Shown: piece after piece, positions 33,944 through 41,999 of the stretch
Numbering within the stretch: the stretch's first letter is position 1
Layout: every line of letters starts with the position of its first letter
Assembly: GCF_011516635.5 (NCBI RefSeq)
Contig: NZ_CP096255.1
Location: forward strand, 1,796,501 to 1,860,500
Reading direction: 5' to 3'
Source: Bradyrhizobium barranii subsp. apii
GTDB taxonomy: Bacteria > Pseudomonadota > Alphaproteobacteria > Rhizobiales > Xanthobacteraceae
Length of the DNA: 64,000 bases
Translations under genes and position numbers: made by a program
Notes under the pieces: generated by a model
Databases searched by the model: none
Seen by the model: the letters and a program-made list of their open reading frames with translations, nothing else
Told to the model about the DNA's origin: nothing

Positions 33944-34482
33944 TCCTTTCCGTCCTGATTGACGTTGGCGAAGATCGTCTCCAGCACCTTGTCCGGATCG
34001 TCGCGGTCGATCATCGCGCGCAGGAAACGCTTGACGGTATCGGCATCCTGCGGCGCCAGCTCGGCGAGCGCCTTGGTGATCCGCGTGGTCTGGAGTCCGG
34101 CGAGCTTCTGCACCAGCGCCTCGCCCTTCGGCGTCGCGTAGAGCAGGCGCTGGCGGCGGTCATTGTCGCCGGTCTTCTGCACGATATAGCCCTCGTCCAG
34201 GAGCTGCTTGAGCACGCGGCCGAGCGACTGTTTTGTGATGCGCAGGACATCGAGCAGATCGGCGACCTTGAGGCCGGGATAGCGATAGACGAAATGCATG
34301 ACCCGGTGGTGGGCCCGGCCGAAGCCGAAAGCCTCCAGCTCCTGGTCGGGATCGCCGACGAAATCACGATAGGCGAAGAACAGCAGTTCGATGATATCCC
34401 AGCGCAAATTGCCTCCATCGCCTGCGGCCGGCCGCGGCTCGGCTGCGTCTTGAGAGGGAGTTGCGAAATTTATGTCAGGCAT
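33940..34482 (-). CDS. MarR-family transcriptional regulator
   Basis: A winged-helix regulator (180 aa from 34482, MPDINFATPSQ). The core is DIIELLFFAYRDFVGDPDQELEAFGFGRAHHRVMHFVYRYPGLKVADLLDVLRITKQSLGRVL in short overlapping segments, with the recognition helix around RITKQSLGRVLKQL and the wing TGDNDRRQRLLYATPKG. It is the first gene of the MarR/response regulator/kinase operon and is divergent from ilvE across a 336-base gap, so ilvE or its own operon are the natural targets. Confidence 0.9.
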   Translation of the reverse strand: MPDINFATPSQDAAEPRPAAGDGGNLRWDIIELLFFAYRDFVGDPDQELEAFGFGRAHHRVMHFVYRYPGLKVADLLDVLRITKQSLGRVLKQLLDEGYIVQKTGDNDRRQRLLYATPKGEALVQKLAGLQTTRITKALAELAPQDADTVKRFLRAMIDRDDPDKVLETIFANVNQDGKE

Positions 34483-34818
34483 ATTGACGTATCTTGGGTT
34501 CAATGTTACAAAACGATTAGCCCGCACGAAATTTTAGATCGCTTCGCGTCGGGTGGCAGTTCTAGGAGCGGCCGGAGAGAGCCGGACAGGCGGCGACGGC
34601 CGAAGCAGATCTACCGTGCGATTGTCGAGCGGCATTTCGGCAAAACATACTGGACTTCCGCCTTCCGCAAAAGCATGTCCTCGGCGACATGCTGGCCACG
34701 GAAACCGGCCGTAACAAGGCTGGCGGCGGTCCAGCCACAACCTAATCAAGCCAGCCGGGCTCAAACAGGGCAGGCGGGCGCCAGAACAGCGCCGCTACCG
34801 GCAGCGGGAGGCAAGGAC
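34483..34818. other. Divergent intergenic region marR-ilvE
   Basis: No gene is supported here, although the ilvE frame stays open upstream. A plausible sigma-70-like promoter for ilvE reads TTGACG (34484-34489), a 17-base spacer and TACAAA (34507-34512), overlapping the marR start region; the -10 match is weak. The segment TTGGGTTCAA at about 34495-34503 is a short palindrome that could bind a dimeric regulator. These are candidates only. Confidence 0.35.
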
Positions 34819-35901
34819 ATGAGTATGAAATTCGACATCCAGCCCGCATCCAATCCGACATCCGAGAAGGACCGCGTCGCCAAGCTGGTGGATCCCGGCT
34901 TCGGGCGGGTCTTCACCGATCACATGGCGATCGTCCGCTACAACCAGGCCAAGGGCGGCTGGTACGAAGCGCGCATCGAGGCGCGCGCCAACTTCCAGCT
35001 CGATCCGGCCGGCGCGGTCCTGCACTACGCGCAGGAAATCTTCGAAGGCCTCAAGGCCTACAAGCGTGACGACGGCGGTGTGAACCTGTTCCGCCCCGAC
35101 GCCAATGCGCGCCGCTTCAAGGATTCCGCCGACCGCATGGCGATGGCGCAGCTGCCCGAGGACGTCTTCATCGAGGCGGTCGAGCAGGTCGTGCGCATCG
35201 ATCGCGCCTGGATGCCGGGCGGCGAGGGCAGCCTCTATCTGCGCCCCTTCATGATCGCGAGCGAGACCTTCCTCGGCGTCAAGCCGTCGTCCGAATACAT
35301 CTTCGCGGTGATCGCTTCGCCGGTTGGCTCCTATTTCAAGGGCGGACCTGCGCCGGTCTCGATCTGGGTCTCGGAGAACTACACCCGCGCCGCGATCGGC
35401 GGCACCGGCGCCGTCAAGTGCGGCGGCAATTACGCGGCGAGCCTGCGTGCGCAGGCCGAAGCGATCCAGCACGGTTGCGATCAGGTCGTCTTCCTCGACG
35501 CGGTCGAGCGCCGCTACATCGAGGAGCTCGGCGGCATGAACGTCTTCTTCGTGTTCGAGGACGGCTCGCTCTCGACGCCGCCGCTCGGCACGATCCTGCC
35601 CGGCATCACCCGCGACTCCATCATCGCGCTCGCGAAGGATGCCGGCAAGACGGTGCGCGAGGAGCCGTACTCGCTCGACCAGTGGCGCAAGGATGCGGCG
35701 AGCGGCAAGCTGAAGGAAGCGTTCGCCTGCGGCACCGCTGCCGTGATCTCGCCGATCGGCAAGGTGCGCTCGGTGAGCGGCGATTTCGACATCAGCGGCG
35801 GCGCCGCCGGCCCCGTCGCCACGGGCCTGCGCAAGCAGCTCATCGACATCCAGTACGGCCGCACCAACGATCCGCACAACTGGATCCGCAAGGTGTTTTG
35901 A
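34819..35901 (+). CDS. ilvE: Branched-chain amino acid aminotransferase
   Basis: PLP-dependent fold-type IV transaminase (360 aa) making and breaking down Leu, Ile and Val. The PLP lysine is Lys200 in GAVKCGGNYAAS; LHYAQEIFEGLKAY and LRPFMIASETFLG are class signatures and GTAAVISPIGKV lies near the C-terminus. The start at 34819 follows GGGAGG by 7 bases; the 175-codon in-frame upstream extension has no homology-like features and was rejected. Length fits the larger BCAT type. Confidence 0.95.
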   Translation: MSMKFDIQPASNPTSEKDRVAKLVDPGFGRVFTDHMAIVRYNQAKGGWYEARIEARANFQLDPAGAVLHYAQEIFEGLKAYKRDDGGVNLFRPDANARRFKDSADRMAMAQLPEDVFIEAVEQVVRIDRAWMPGGEGSLYLRPFMIASETFLGVKPSSEYIFAVIASPVGSYFKGGPAPVSIWVSENYTRAAIGGTGAVKCGGNYAASLRAQAEAIQHGCDQVVFLDAVERRYIEELGGMNVFFVFEDGSLSTPPLGTILPGITRDSIIALAKDAGKTVREEPYSLDQWRKDAASGKLKEAFACGTAAVISPIGKVRSVSGDFDISGGAAGPVATGLRKQLIDIQYGRTNDPHNWIRKVF

Positions 35902-35915
35902 TCGACGGCGATTAC

Positions 35916-35947
35916 GTTTCCCCTCTCGCACAAGGGAGAGGGGAAAC
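35916..35947. repeat. Perfect 12-bp hairpin after ilvE
   Basis: GTTTCCCCTCTC (35916-35927) pairs perfectly with GAGAGGGGAAAC (35936-35947) around an 8-base loop. It belongs to the CCCCTCTCC/GGAGAGG repeat family and could stabilise or end the ilvE transcript, though no T-run follows. Confidence 0.6.
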
Positions 35948-36039
35948 GCGCAACGTTTGTGGCTTGTTGCGCTATGAACGTGCTGCTGCCGACACGCGAC
36001 AAAGCCAGGAGACATCGAAGCATCCTGGACATCGCGAAC

Positions 36040-36564
36040 ATGGCAACAAAACTCTCCCAGCCCATGAAATGGGTCGTTCTCGCCGCAATCACCGGCGTCA
36101 GCGTTCTCGGCATCCTGACGATCGGCCCCACGCACGAGGTCGCGGCGCAAGACCGCTCGCCGATCGTCGACGTGCGCACCACCGATCCCGAGATGAACAC
36201 CGCGATCGCGCGCGCCCGCGGTACGCTTCCCACCTTCTGGGCGTCCTATGACGCGCCAAAGCCGTCAGAGACCGGGCACGCCTTGAAGGTGCGCTTTTCG
36301 ACCCGCAGGGGCGGGGAGCATATCTGGATCGGCGACGTGAAGAAGCTGCCGAACGCCACCTATTCGGGCCTCTTCGCCAACGAGCCGCGCGATCTGCCGG
36401 GCAAGCGGGCCGGCGACGCGGTCAAGTTCAGCGAAGCGGACATTTCAGACTGGATGTTCATGCGTAACGGCAAGATCGTCGGCGGCGAAACCATCAAGCC
36501 GACGCTGAAGTCGCTGCCAAAGGCGGATGCGGATGCCCTGCGGGCCCGGATGGAGCAGCCGTAG
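36040..36564 (+). CDS. DUF2314 domain protein with N-terminal membrane/signal segment
   Basis: A 174-residue protein. A hydrophobic segment (WVVLAAITGVSVLGILTIG, residues 11-29) acts as signal or anchor. The remaining domain reads like DUF2314: EMNTAIARARGTLPTFWASY, KVRFSTRRGGEHIWIGDV, AVKFSEADISDWMFMRNGKIVGGETIKP. The start at 36040 is the first ATG giving a normal N-terminus; 36064 is an alternative and a longer frame is open upstream. Function unknown; family members bind or regulate other envelope proteins in no established way. Confidence 0.72.
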   Translation: MATKLSQPMKWVVLAAITGVSVLGILTIGPTHEVAAQDRSPIVDVRTTDPEMNTAIARARGTLPTFWASYDAPKPSETGHALKVRFSTRRGGEHIWIGDVKKLPNATYSGLFANEPRDLPGKRAGDAVKFSEADISDWMFMRNGKIVGGETIKPTLKSLPKADADALRARMEQP

Positions 36565-36574
36565 ATTCTCTTCC

Positions 36575-36598
36575 CCTCTCCCCGCAAGCGGGGCGAGG
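36575..36598. repeat. Short GC-rich hairpin of the CCTCTCCCC family
   Basis: CCTC-T-CCCCGC (36575-36585) pairs with GCGGGG-C-GAGG (36588-36598) with one mismatch. It sits between the DUF2314 gene and hisS. Confidence 0.5.
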
Positions 36599-36648
36599 TA
36601 AAGCGAACTTCGGTTGCCGCACCGCGCGTCGGCTGGTAAACGCCGCGC

Positions 36649-38169
36649 ATGGCCGAGAAACCCAAAAAACCCCAGAAACTGAAGGCGCGCCTGCCGCGCG
36701 GGCTCGAGGATCGCGATCCCGCCGCGATCCGGGCGACGCGCGAGATGGTCGAGAAGATCCGCGCCGTCTACGAGCTCTACGGGTTCGAGCCCGTGGAAAC
36801 GCCGGCGATGGAATACACCGATGCGCTCGGCAAGTTCCTGCCCGACCAGGACCGTCCGAACGAGGGCGTGTTCTCGTTCCAGGACGACGACGAGCAGTGG
36901 ATCAGCTTGCGCTACGATTTGACCGCGCCGCTCGCGCGTTACGTCGGCGAGCGCTACGGGACCGACGGTCTGGTCCTGCCCTACCGCAGCTACCGCGTCG
37001 GCTACGTGTTCCGCAACGAGAAGCCCGGCCCCGGCCGCTTCCGCCAGTTCATGCAGTTCGACGCCGACACGGTCGGCTCGGCGACGCCGGCGGCGGATGC
37101 CGAGATCTGCATGATGGCCGCGGACACGATGGAGGCGCTCGGCATCGCGCGCGGCTCTTATGTTGTGAAGGTCAACAACCGAAAAGTGCTCGACGGTGTT
37201 CTGGAAGCCATCGGGCTCGGCGGTGACGAGAACGCCGCGCGCAGGCTGACTGTGCTGCGCGCGATCGACAAGCTCGACAAGTTTTCCGCCGACGAAGTGC
37301 GCAAGCTGCTCGGTCCCGGACGGTGGGATGGCGGCGAAGAAGGCAAGGGCGACTTCACGAAAGGCGCCAACCTGAGCCCGGCGGAGGCTGATGTTGTTCT
37401 CGCCATCACCAAGCCGCGCGACGATTGGAAAGACGCGATCGCCGCGGCGGAAACCTACCTCGCCAAGAGCGAGATTGGTCAGGCTGGCGTCAGCGAGCTG
37501 GAAGAGATTGCCAAGCTGGTGACAGCGTCGGGTTATGGCGCAGACCGTATCAAGATCGATCCCTCCGTCGTGCGCGGCCTCGAATATTACACCGGCCCCG
37601 TCTACGAGGTCGAACTGCTGCTCGAGACCAAGGACGAGAAGGGCCGGCCGGTGCGCTTCGGCTCGGTCGGTGGCGGCGGCCGCTACGACGGCCTCGTCTC
37701 GCGCTTCCGCGGCGAGCCGGTGCCGGCGACCGGGTTTTCGATCGGCGTGTCCAGGCTTCAGGCCGCGCTGACGCTGCTCGGCAAGCTCGACACGCGGCCC
37801 GAATTCGGCCCCGTCGTCGTCACCGTGTTCGATCGCGACCGCGTTGCGGACTATCAGAAGATGGTGGCGTCCTTGCGCGCTGCCGGCATCCGTGCCGAGC
37901 TCTATCTCGGCAATCCCAAGAACATGGGCAACCAGCTCAAATATGCCGACCGCCGCAACTCACCTTGCGTGATCATCCAGGGCTCGGATGAAAAGGCGCG
38001 CGGCGAGCTGCAGATCAAGGATCTGATCGAAGGCGCCAAGGCCGCCGCCGCGATCGCCTCCAACCAGGAGTGGCGCGAGAGCCGCCCGGCGCAGTTCTCG
38101 TGCAGCGAAGCCGACCTCGTCGCCAAGGTGCGCGAAGTCCTGGGCCGCCATGACGTAAAGTGGGGATAG
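36649..38169 (+). CDS. hisS: Histidyl-tRNA synthetase
   Basis: Class II synthetase (506 aa) charging tRNA-His. Motif 1 lies around [21 protein letters not shown], motif 2 around [19 protein letters not shown] (about residue 118), the histidine-binding motifs are [13 protein letters not shown] and [10 protein letters not shown], and motif 3 is [13 protein letters not shown]. The motif 2 loop reads [18 protein letters not shown], unlike the HERPQxGRxRQFHQ of E. coli, consistent with the special alphaproteobacterial HisRS that works on a tRNA-His lacking the usual G-1. The anticodon domain is at the C-terminus. Confidence 0.95.
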   Translation: MAEKPKKPQKLKARLPRGLEDRDPAAIRATREMVEKIRAVYELYGFEPVETPAMEYTDALGKFLPDQDRPNEGVFSFQDDDEQWISLRYDLTAPLARYVGERYGTDGLVLPYRSYRVGYVFRNEKPGPGRFRQFMQFDADTVGSATPAADAEICMMAADTMEALGIARGSYVVKVNNRKVLDGVLEAIGLGGDENAARRLTVLRAIDKLDKFSADEVRKLLGPGRWDGGEEGKGDFTKGANLSPAEADVVLAITKPRDDWKDAIAAAETYLAKSEIGQAGVSELEEIAKLVTASGYGADRIKIDPSVVRGLEYYTGPVYEVELLLETKDEKGRPVRFGSVGGGGRYDGLVSRFRGEPVPATGFSIGVSRLQAALTLLGKLDTRPEFGPVVVTVFDRDRVADYQKMVASLRAAGIRAELYLGNPKNMGNQLKYADRRNSPCVIIQGSDEKARGELQIKDLIEGAKAAAAIASNQEWRESRPAQFSCSEADLVAKVREVLGRHDVKWG

Positions 38170-38183
38170 CCATTCCGGAAGGC

Positions 38184-38220
38184 CGTCACGCCCGGGCTTG
38201 TCCCGGGCATCCACGTCTTG
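38184..38220. repeat. GCCCGGGCTTGTCCCGGGC hairpin repeat, second copy
   Basis: Half of the dispersed repeat also found at 12792, here between hisS and the tautomerase gene, truncated after ATCCACGTCTTG. The tautomerase ribosome site lies downstream of it. Confidence 0.65.
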
Positions 38221-38269
38221 TTTGATGGCGACCGTCAATGGCCGGTGTTCGGCCGCAAGGGAGAGAACG

Positions 38270-38473
38270 ATGCCTGAGATTACCGTCAGCATGGCCGAAG
38301 GCCGCACCGACGAGCAGAAGGCCGGCATGATGCGCGACATCACCCAGGCCCTGGTGAAGAATCTCGGCGTCGATGCCGATGCCGTCGTGATCCAGATCAA
38401 CGAAGCCCCGCTCCGTCACAAGATGAAGGGCGGCAAGACCTTTGTGGAGCGCGCGGCGGCTGCGAAGAAATAG
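38270..38473 (+). CDS. 4-oxalocrotonate tautomerase family protein
   Basis: Small tautomerase (67 aa) whose catalytic base is the proline exposed after Met removal (MPEITVSMAEG). The remainder, RTDEQKAGMMRDITQALVKNLG then VVIQINEAP, is a standard single beta-alpha-beta unit that would form a hexamer. An upstream ribosome site GGGAGAGA supports this start; the longer open frame is rejected because Pro must follow Met. The substrate is not identifiable. Confidence 0.9.
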   Translation: MPEITVSMAEGRTDEQKAGMMRDITQALVKNLGVDADAVVIQINEAPLRHKMKGGKTFVERAAAAKK

Positions 38474-38499
38474 CCAGCGCTATATCGGCAGTCTCCACT

Positions 38500-38660
38500 G
38501 TCGTCCCCGCCTACTGCGCAATTGCGCACGAAAGCGGGGACCCATAACCACAGGCAGTGGTTATTTGGCGAGCTGGTAACTCGGAGTCTTCGCCAAACTA
38601 CTCCCTGTGGTTATGGGTCCCGGACCAGCGCTCCGCTTCGCTGCGCTTGTCCGGGACGAC
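38500..38660. repeat. Large palindromic repeat (GTCGTCCCC...GGGACGAC) with CCATAACCAC core
   Basis: Outer arms GTCGTCCCCGC and GTCCGGGACGAC, and an inner inverted pair GACCCATAACCACAGG / CCTGTGGTTATGGGTC. A related copy occupies 40056-40190. It fills the gap between the tautomerase and thioesterase genes. Confidence 0.7.
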
Positions 38661-38679
38661 AGCGGAGTTTGAGGCCCCC

Positions 38680-39084
38680 ATGGACGCACGCGACTTCATC
38701 AAGGTCGGCATGAGCGCCGAGCGCACGCTGGTGGTGCCGGCTGAGCGGACGGTCGGGCATTTCGTGCCCGGCATGCCCATGGTCTATGCGACGCCGATGA
38801 TGATCCTGGAGATGGAGATGACGTCGGGCGATGCGATCCGCGCCGCGCTTCAGCCGGGCTGGGTCACCGTCGGCACCGAAGTCGACATCCGCCACCTCGC
38901 AGCCGCTCTCGTCGGTGCGACCGTGCGGACCACCGCGAAGGTGGTCGCGGTCGAGCGCCGCGTCATCCGCTTCGAGGTCGAAGCGTTCGAGGGCACGTGC
39001 AGGCTCGGCGAGGGCCGCCATGCGCGCGGGCTCGTGAATGTCGAGACGTTCAACAAGCGGCTAGCCGCAGGCTCGAAACTGTAG
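38680..39084 (+). CDS. Hotdog-fold thioesterase, fluoroacetyl-CoA thioesterase-like
   Basis: A 134-residue hotdog protein. The FlK-type active-site pattern is visible: Thr38 in YATPMMILEME with an acidic residue at 44-46, and His72 in VGTEVDIRHLAAAL. Family enzymes hydrolyse short acyl-CoA thioesters; the substrate here is unknown. ATG 38680 is chosen because the upstream frame is inside the palindromic repeat. The stop codon TAG (39082-39084) is contributed by the next repeat, which begins within the last codon. Confidence 0.85.
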   Translation: MDARDFIKVGMSAERTLVVPAERTVGHFVPGMPMVYATPMMILEMEMTSGDAIRAALQPGWVTVGTEVDIRHLAAALVGATVRTTAKVVAVERRVIRFEVEAFEGTCRLGEGRHARGLVNVETFNKRLAAGSKL

Positions 39085-39196
39085 GGTGGGTTAGCCGAAG
39101 GCGTAACCCACCACTTCTGCCGCCGCGGAAATAGAAGAGGTGGGTTACGCCAAGCGGTCTGCGCTTCGCGCAGTCCGCAGGGCTAACCCACCCTAC
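39081..39196. repeat. GTAGGGTGGG-family palindromic repeat, copy 1
   Basis: GTAGGGTGGGTTA at the left and TAACCCACCCTAC at the right, with inner TGGGTTACGCC / GGCGTAACCCA. It overlaps the last codons of the thioesterase gene and separates it from convergent proC. Related copies: 50785-50876, 53067-53157, 62712-62836. Confidence 0.75.
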
Positions 39197-39205
39197 GACA
39201 CCTGC

Positions 39206-40051
39206 TTACTTCGCCAGCTCCTTCGACCGCTTCGTCGCGGCCGCGATTGCGCGGATCATCAGATCGCGCAGGCCCGGCTCGCCCATCAGCACGCCGAGGG
39301 CCGCGGCGGTGGTGCCGCCGGGCGAGGTGACGTTCTGGCGTAGCGTGCTGGACGGAAGCTCCGACTGGTGCAGAAGTTCACCAGAGCCGGCGACGGTTTC
39401 GCGTGCAAGCTTCGTCGCCAGCGCCTCGGGCAGTCCGGCCTCGACGCCGGCGCGCGCGAGCTCTTCGGCGAGCAGGAACACATAGGCCGGGCCTGAGCCG
39501 GACACCGCGGTGACCGCATCCATCAGGCCTTCATCCTCGACCCATTCGACCGAGCCGGTGGCGCGCAGCAGCGCATCGGCTACCGCGCGCTGCGTGGTGC
39601 TGACGTTCTTCGCCGCGACGGCGACCGTGATGCCGCGACCGATCGCGGCCGGCGTGTTCGGCATCGCGCGCACCACGGCGCCACCGCAGACCTCTTCGAG
39701 CGATGCGATCGTGGTTCCCGCCATGATCGAGACCACCGAGGTCTTGTCCGAGACGAATTGCTTCAGTTTGGCGCCGGCCTCGCGGAACATCTGCGGCTTC
39801 ACCGCGACGACCAGAGTCTCGACCGTGCCGACGGCCCTGACATCGGGATTGAGCGCAACGCCGTTGGCGGCAAGCGCGGTGATCTCAGGTGAGATGTGCG
39901 GATCGATCACCGCGACGCGGCGCGGATCGAGCCCGCCCGAAAGCCATCCGGTCAGCATCGCGCCGCCCATCTTGCCGGCGCCGGCGAGGAGGATGGTGCC
40001 GGTGATGTTCTTGAGAGTGCTGCTGTCTGCCACTGTGGTCACCACAAACAA
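39206..40051 (-). CDS. proC: Pyrroline-5-carboxylate reductase
   Basis: Last step of proline synthesis (281 aa in the longest form). The Rossmann motif is ILLAGAGKMGGAMLTGWL; VVAVKPQMF, SIMAGTTIASLE, VRAMPNTPAAIGRG and VSGSGPAYVFLLAEEL are ProC signatures, and TVAGSGELL plus VTSPGGTTAAAL end the protein. The start is uncertain: the longest frame begins at TTG 40051, with GTG codons at 40045, 40042 and 40033 also possible. A palindromic repeat begins 5 bases upstream of that TTG, and no clear ribosome site is seen. Confidence 0.93.
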   Translation of the reverse strand: MFVVTTVADSSTLKNITGTILLAGAGKMGGAMLTGWLSGGLDPRRVAVIDPHISPEITALAANGVALNPDVRAVGTVETLVVAVKPQMFREAGAKLKQFVSDKTSVVSIMAGTTIASLEEVCGGAVVRAMPNTPAAIGRGITVAVAAKNVSTTQRAVADALLRATGSVEWVEDEGLMDAVTAVSGSGPAYVFLLAEELARAGVEAGLPEALATKLARETVAGSGELLHQSELPSSTLRQNVTSPGGTTAAALGVLMGEPGLRDLMIRAIAAATKRSKELAK

Positions 40052-40055
40052 AGGT

Positions 40056-40190
40056 GTCGTCCCGGCGAAGGCCGGGACCCATAACCACAGGCGGTTCTAG
40101 TGGATGGAGTGCGGAGCAACAAGCATCGCGCGATACGGAGAAATCACGCGGTATGGGTCCGGATCTGCGCTCCGCCTGTCCGGCACGATG
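40056..40190. repeat. GTCGTCCC-type palindromic repeat, second copy
   Basis: GTGTCGTCCCGGC...GGGACCCATAACCACAGG at the left, GGTATGGGTCCGGATCTGCGCTCCG and CCTGTCCGGCACGAT at the right. Related to 38500-38660 but diverged in the middle. It lies between proC and the YbjN gene, directly next to the proC start. Confidence 0.65.
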
Positions 40191-40233
40191 CTGAGGAGGG
40201 CGCGCGCGCCCCTCACCATCTTGGAGAGAGGCC

Positions 40234-40734
40234 TTACGCCTCTCCCACCGTGTCGAACATCGCCGCGTCCATCGCCTGCGCGGTGGTCTTGCCGGCCCAC
40301 ACCACGAACTGGAACGCCGGAAAGTAGCGCTCGCAAGCGTGGATGGCGCCGGCGAGCATGGCTTCGCATTGCGCGGTCGAGGCGGTGAGCCCGCCCGGCA
40401 GCACCAGGGCCTGACGGTGCATGATCATGCCGGTGTTGGTCCACAGGTCGAAATGGCCGACCCACAATTGCTCGTTGACCGCAGCGACCAGCCGTTGCAC
40501 TTCGCCCCGCCGTGCAACCGGAATCTTCATGTCGAAGGCGCAAGCCAGATGCAGCGCCTCGATCTCACCCATCCAGGTGAAGGAGATCTGATAGTCGGTC
40601 CATTGTCCCTTGGAGACAATCGTGAGCTCGTCTTCGCCGGAGCGTTCGAACGGCCAGTTGTTGCTGGCAGCGATGTCCTCGACCACCGCGAGCGGGTGAT
40701 TTCTGGAATCGATAGTGCCTTCGAGCAGGGACAT
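40234..40734 (-). CDS. YbjN-domain protein
   Basis: A 166-residue cytoplasmic protein of the YbjN family, whose fold resembles type III secretion chaperones. Start at 40734 gives MSLLEGTIDSRNHPLAVVEDIAASNNWPFER in overlapping short segments; WTDYQISFTWMGEIEALHLACAFD and VNEQLWVGHFDLWTNTGMIMHRQALVLPGG are the conserved blocks. The frame is open 97 codons upstream without protein-like content and was trimmed. It lies upstream of proC in the same direction, an arrangement I know from other alphaproteobacteria. Molecular role unknown. Confidence 0.88.
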   Translation of the reverse strand: MSLLEGTIDSRNHPLAVVEDIAASNNWPFERSGEDELTIVSKGQWTDYQISFTWMGEIEALHLACAFDMKIPVARRGEVQRLVAAVNEQLWVGHFDLWTNTGMIMHRQALVLPGGLTASTAQCEAMLAGAIHACERYFPAFQFVVWAGKTTAQAMDAAMFDTVGEA

Positions 40735-41125
40735 TCCGTCTCGACCTCTTGCCTTTTTGTTGTCTTTGATACGCACTCGGTCGGCCCGGCGCGCTCCCTC
40801 AACGTCGCTGTCGCGATCCCCTCGGATCAGCGCGAGCCTGTCGCGGATCAAGTGATGTGATTTGCGGAATCTGCGCAACTGGCTGCCGAGTCCGTCCACA
40901 AGCCAGGACTCGTTCGTCCACAGCTCATCTCCGCCACAATTCTTAACGAATGAGAACAAATCGGAATCGGATTCGCCGATGGCGCGCCAATCGTTAATTC
41001 CGCCGGGCGAGGCCACACCCGTCATGGCGGCATGGGACCATGCGGTTTTTCATGCGGAACGCGCTTGCTGCGGCCGCCGGGCGGCGTCATATTTCCGGTC
41101 AGGCCGTTCATCCCGGGCGGCCGAT
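40735..41125. other. Gene-free divergent region between YbjN gene and FMN riboswitch
   Basis: No supported gene. The YbjN frame remains open on the minus strand to 41025 but lacks conserved sequence. The promoter of the ribH2 transcript must lie in the right part, before 41126; I do not see a convincing -35/-10 pair. Confidence 0.5.
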
Positions 41126-41293
41126 GTTCTCAGGGCGGGGTGAAAGTCCCCACCGGCGGTAAGGGTCGCAAGGCCCAAGCCCGCGAGCGCCTTCCCCCAA
41201 GGATCTTCCTGAAAAGGAATTTTGCCGAAGGGAAGGGTCAGCAGATTCGGTGCAACTCCGAAGCCGACGGTTAGAGTCCGGATGAAAGAGAAC
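41126..41293 (+). promoter_or_regulatory. FMN riboswitch (RFN element)
   Basis: FMN-sensing aptamer upstream of ribH2. The diagnostic conserved blocks are all present in order: GTTCTCAGGGCGGGGTGAA, then AGTCCCCACCGGCGGTA, AGCCCGCGAGCGCC, GTCAGCAGATTCGGTG, AACTCCGAAGCCGACGGT, TAGAGTCCGGATG and AAAGAGAAC. The P1 stem is closed by GTTCTC with GAGAAC. After the aptamer, TCCT can pair with the AGGA ribosome site (41355-41366) across a TTGA loop, so control of translation is plausible; that part is inference. Confidence 0.97.
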
Positions 41294-41371
41294 GGTCGGT
41301 GGCAGACGCATCGCAAGGTGCGGCTGCTTGTCGTTCCGTGTGCCCTGATTCTGGTCCTTTGAAGGAAAGCC

Positions 41372-41929
41372 ATGAATCAGATGTTGCAAGACCCCCAAAC
41401 CGAAACTTCCGAAGTCACCCAACCGCCGGTTCCGCAGGATCCGGCACCCGAGCATCCGCGCTTTGCGAAACCGCAGCGGGTGGCCTTCGTGCAGGCCTGC
41501 TGGCACCGCGACGTGGTCGAGGAGGCCCGCATCGCCTTCGTGAAGGAGGCAGCCGCGCGTCACCTCAATCATGTCGACGTGTTCGAGGTGCCGGGCTCGT
41601 TCGAGATCCCGCTGCATGCGCAGATCCTCGCCAAGACGCGGCGCTACACCGCGATCGTCGCGGCGGGCCTCGTCGTCGACGGCGGCATCTACCGACACGA
41701 GTTCGTCGCCGACACCGTGATCAAGGCGCTGATGGACGTGCAGCTGCGCACCGAGGTGCCGGTGTTCTCGGCGGTGCTGACGCCGCAGCAATTCCACGAG
41801 ACCGAGGTGCACTACGATTTCTTCCGCAGGCATTTTGCGATCAAGGGCGTCGAGGTCGCCGCAGCCTGTGCCGAGACATTGCTCGGCCTGGAGCGCCTGC
41901 GCGGTCAGGTCGCGGCGGGCATTGTGTAG
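41372..41929 (+). CDS. ribH2: 6,7-dimethyl-8-ribityllumazine synthase, type II (RibH2)
   Basis: Penultimate step of riboflavin synthesis (185 aa). The N-terminal extension of about 33 residues, the tryptophan in QACWHRD (Trp44) and the overall sequence fit the type II decameric enzyme described from Brucella and Mesorhizobium, not the icosahedral type I. The catalytic histidine is His109 in DGGIYRHEFVADTV; VFEVPGSFEIPL is the phosphate-binding region. It is the only gene directly under the FMN riboswitch here; no ribB, ribD or ribE is adjacent. Confidence 0.93.
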   Translation: MNQMLQDPQTETSEVTQPPVPQDPAPEHPRFAKPQRVAFVQACWHRDVVEEARIAFVKEAAARHLNHVDVFEVPGSFEIPLHAQILAKTRRYTAIVAAGLVVDGGIYRHEFVADTVIKALMDVQLRTEVPVFSAVLTPQQFHETEVHYDFFRRHFAIKGVEVAAACAETLLGLERLRGQVAAGIV

Positions 41930-41999
41930 CCGTCCGCTCACACGCCGCTGATTGTCAATCCCGTCGCCGTCCCTATAAAGTCGGCGACGGGAGGAGGCC

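Noticed and set aside
34294..34818. 175-codon N-terminal extension of ilvE
   Set aside because: Overlaps the marR gene on the other strand, and a good ribosome site lies before 34819.
39081..39196. CRISPR array or tRNA in the repeat-rich gaps
   Set aside because: The repeats are long dispersed palindromes, not regularly spaced short units, and no cloverleaf was found.
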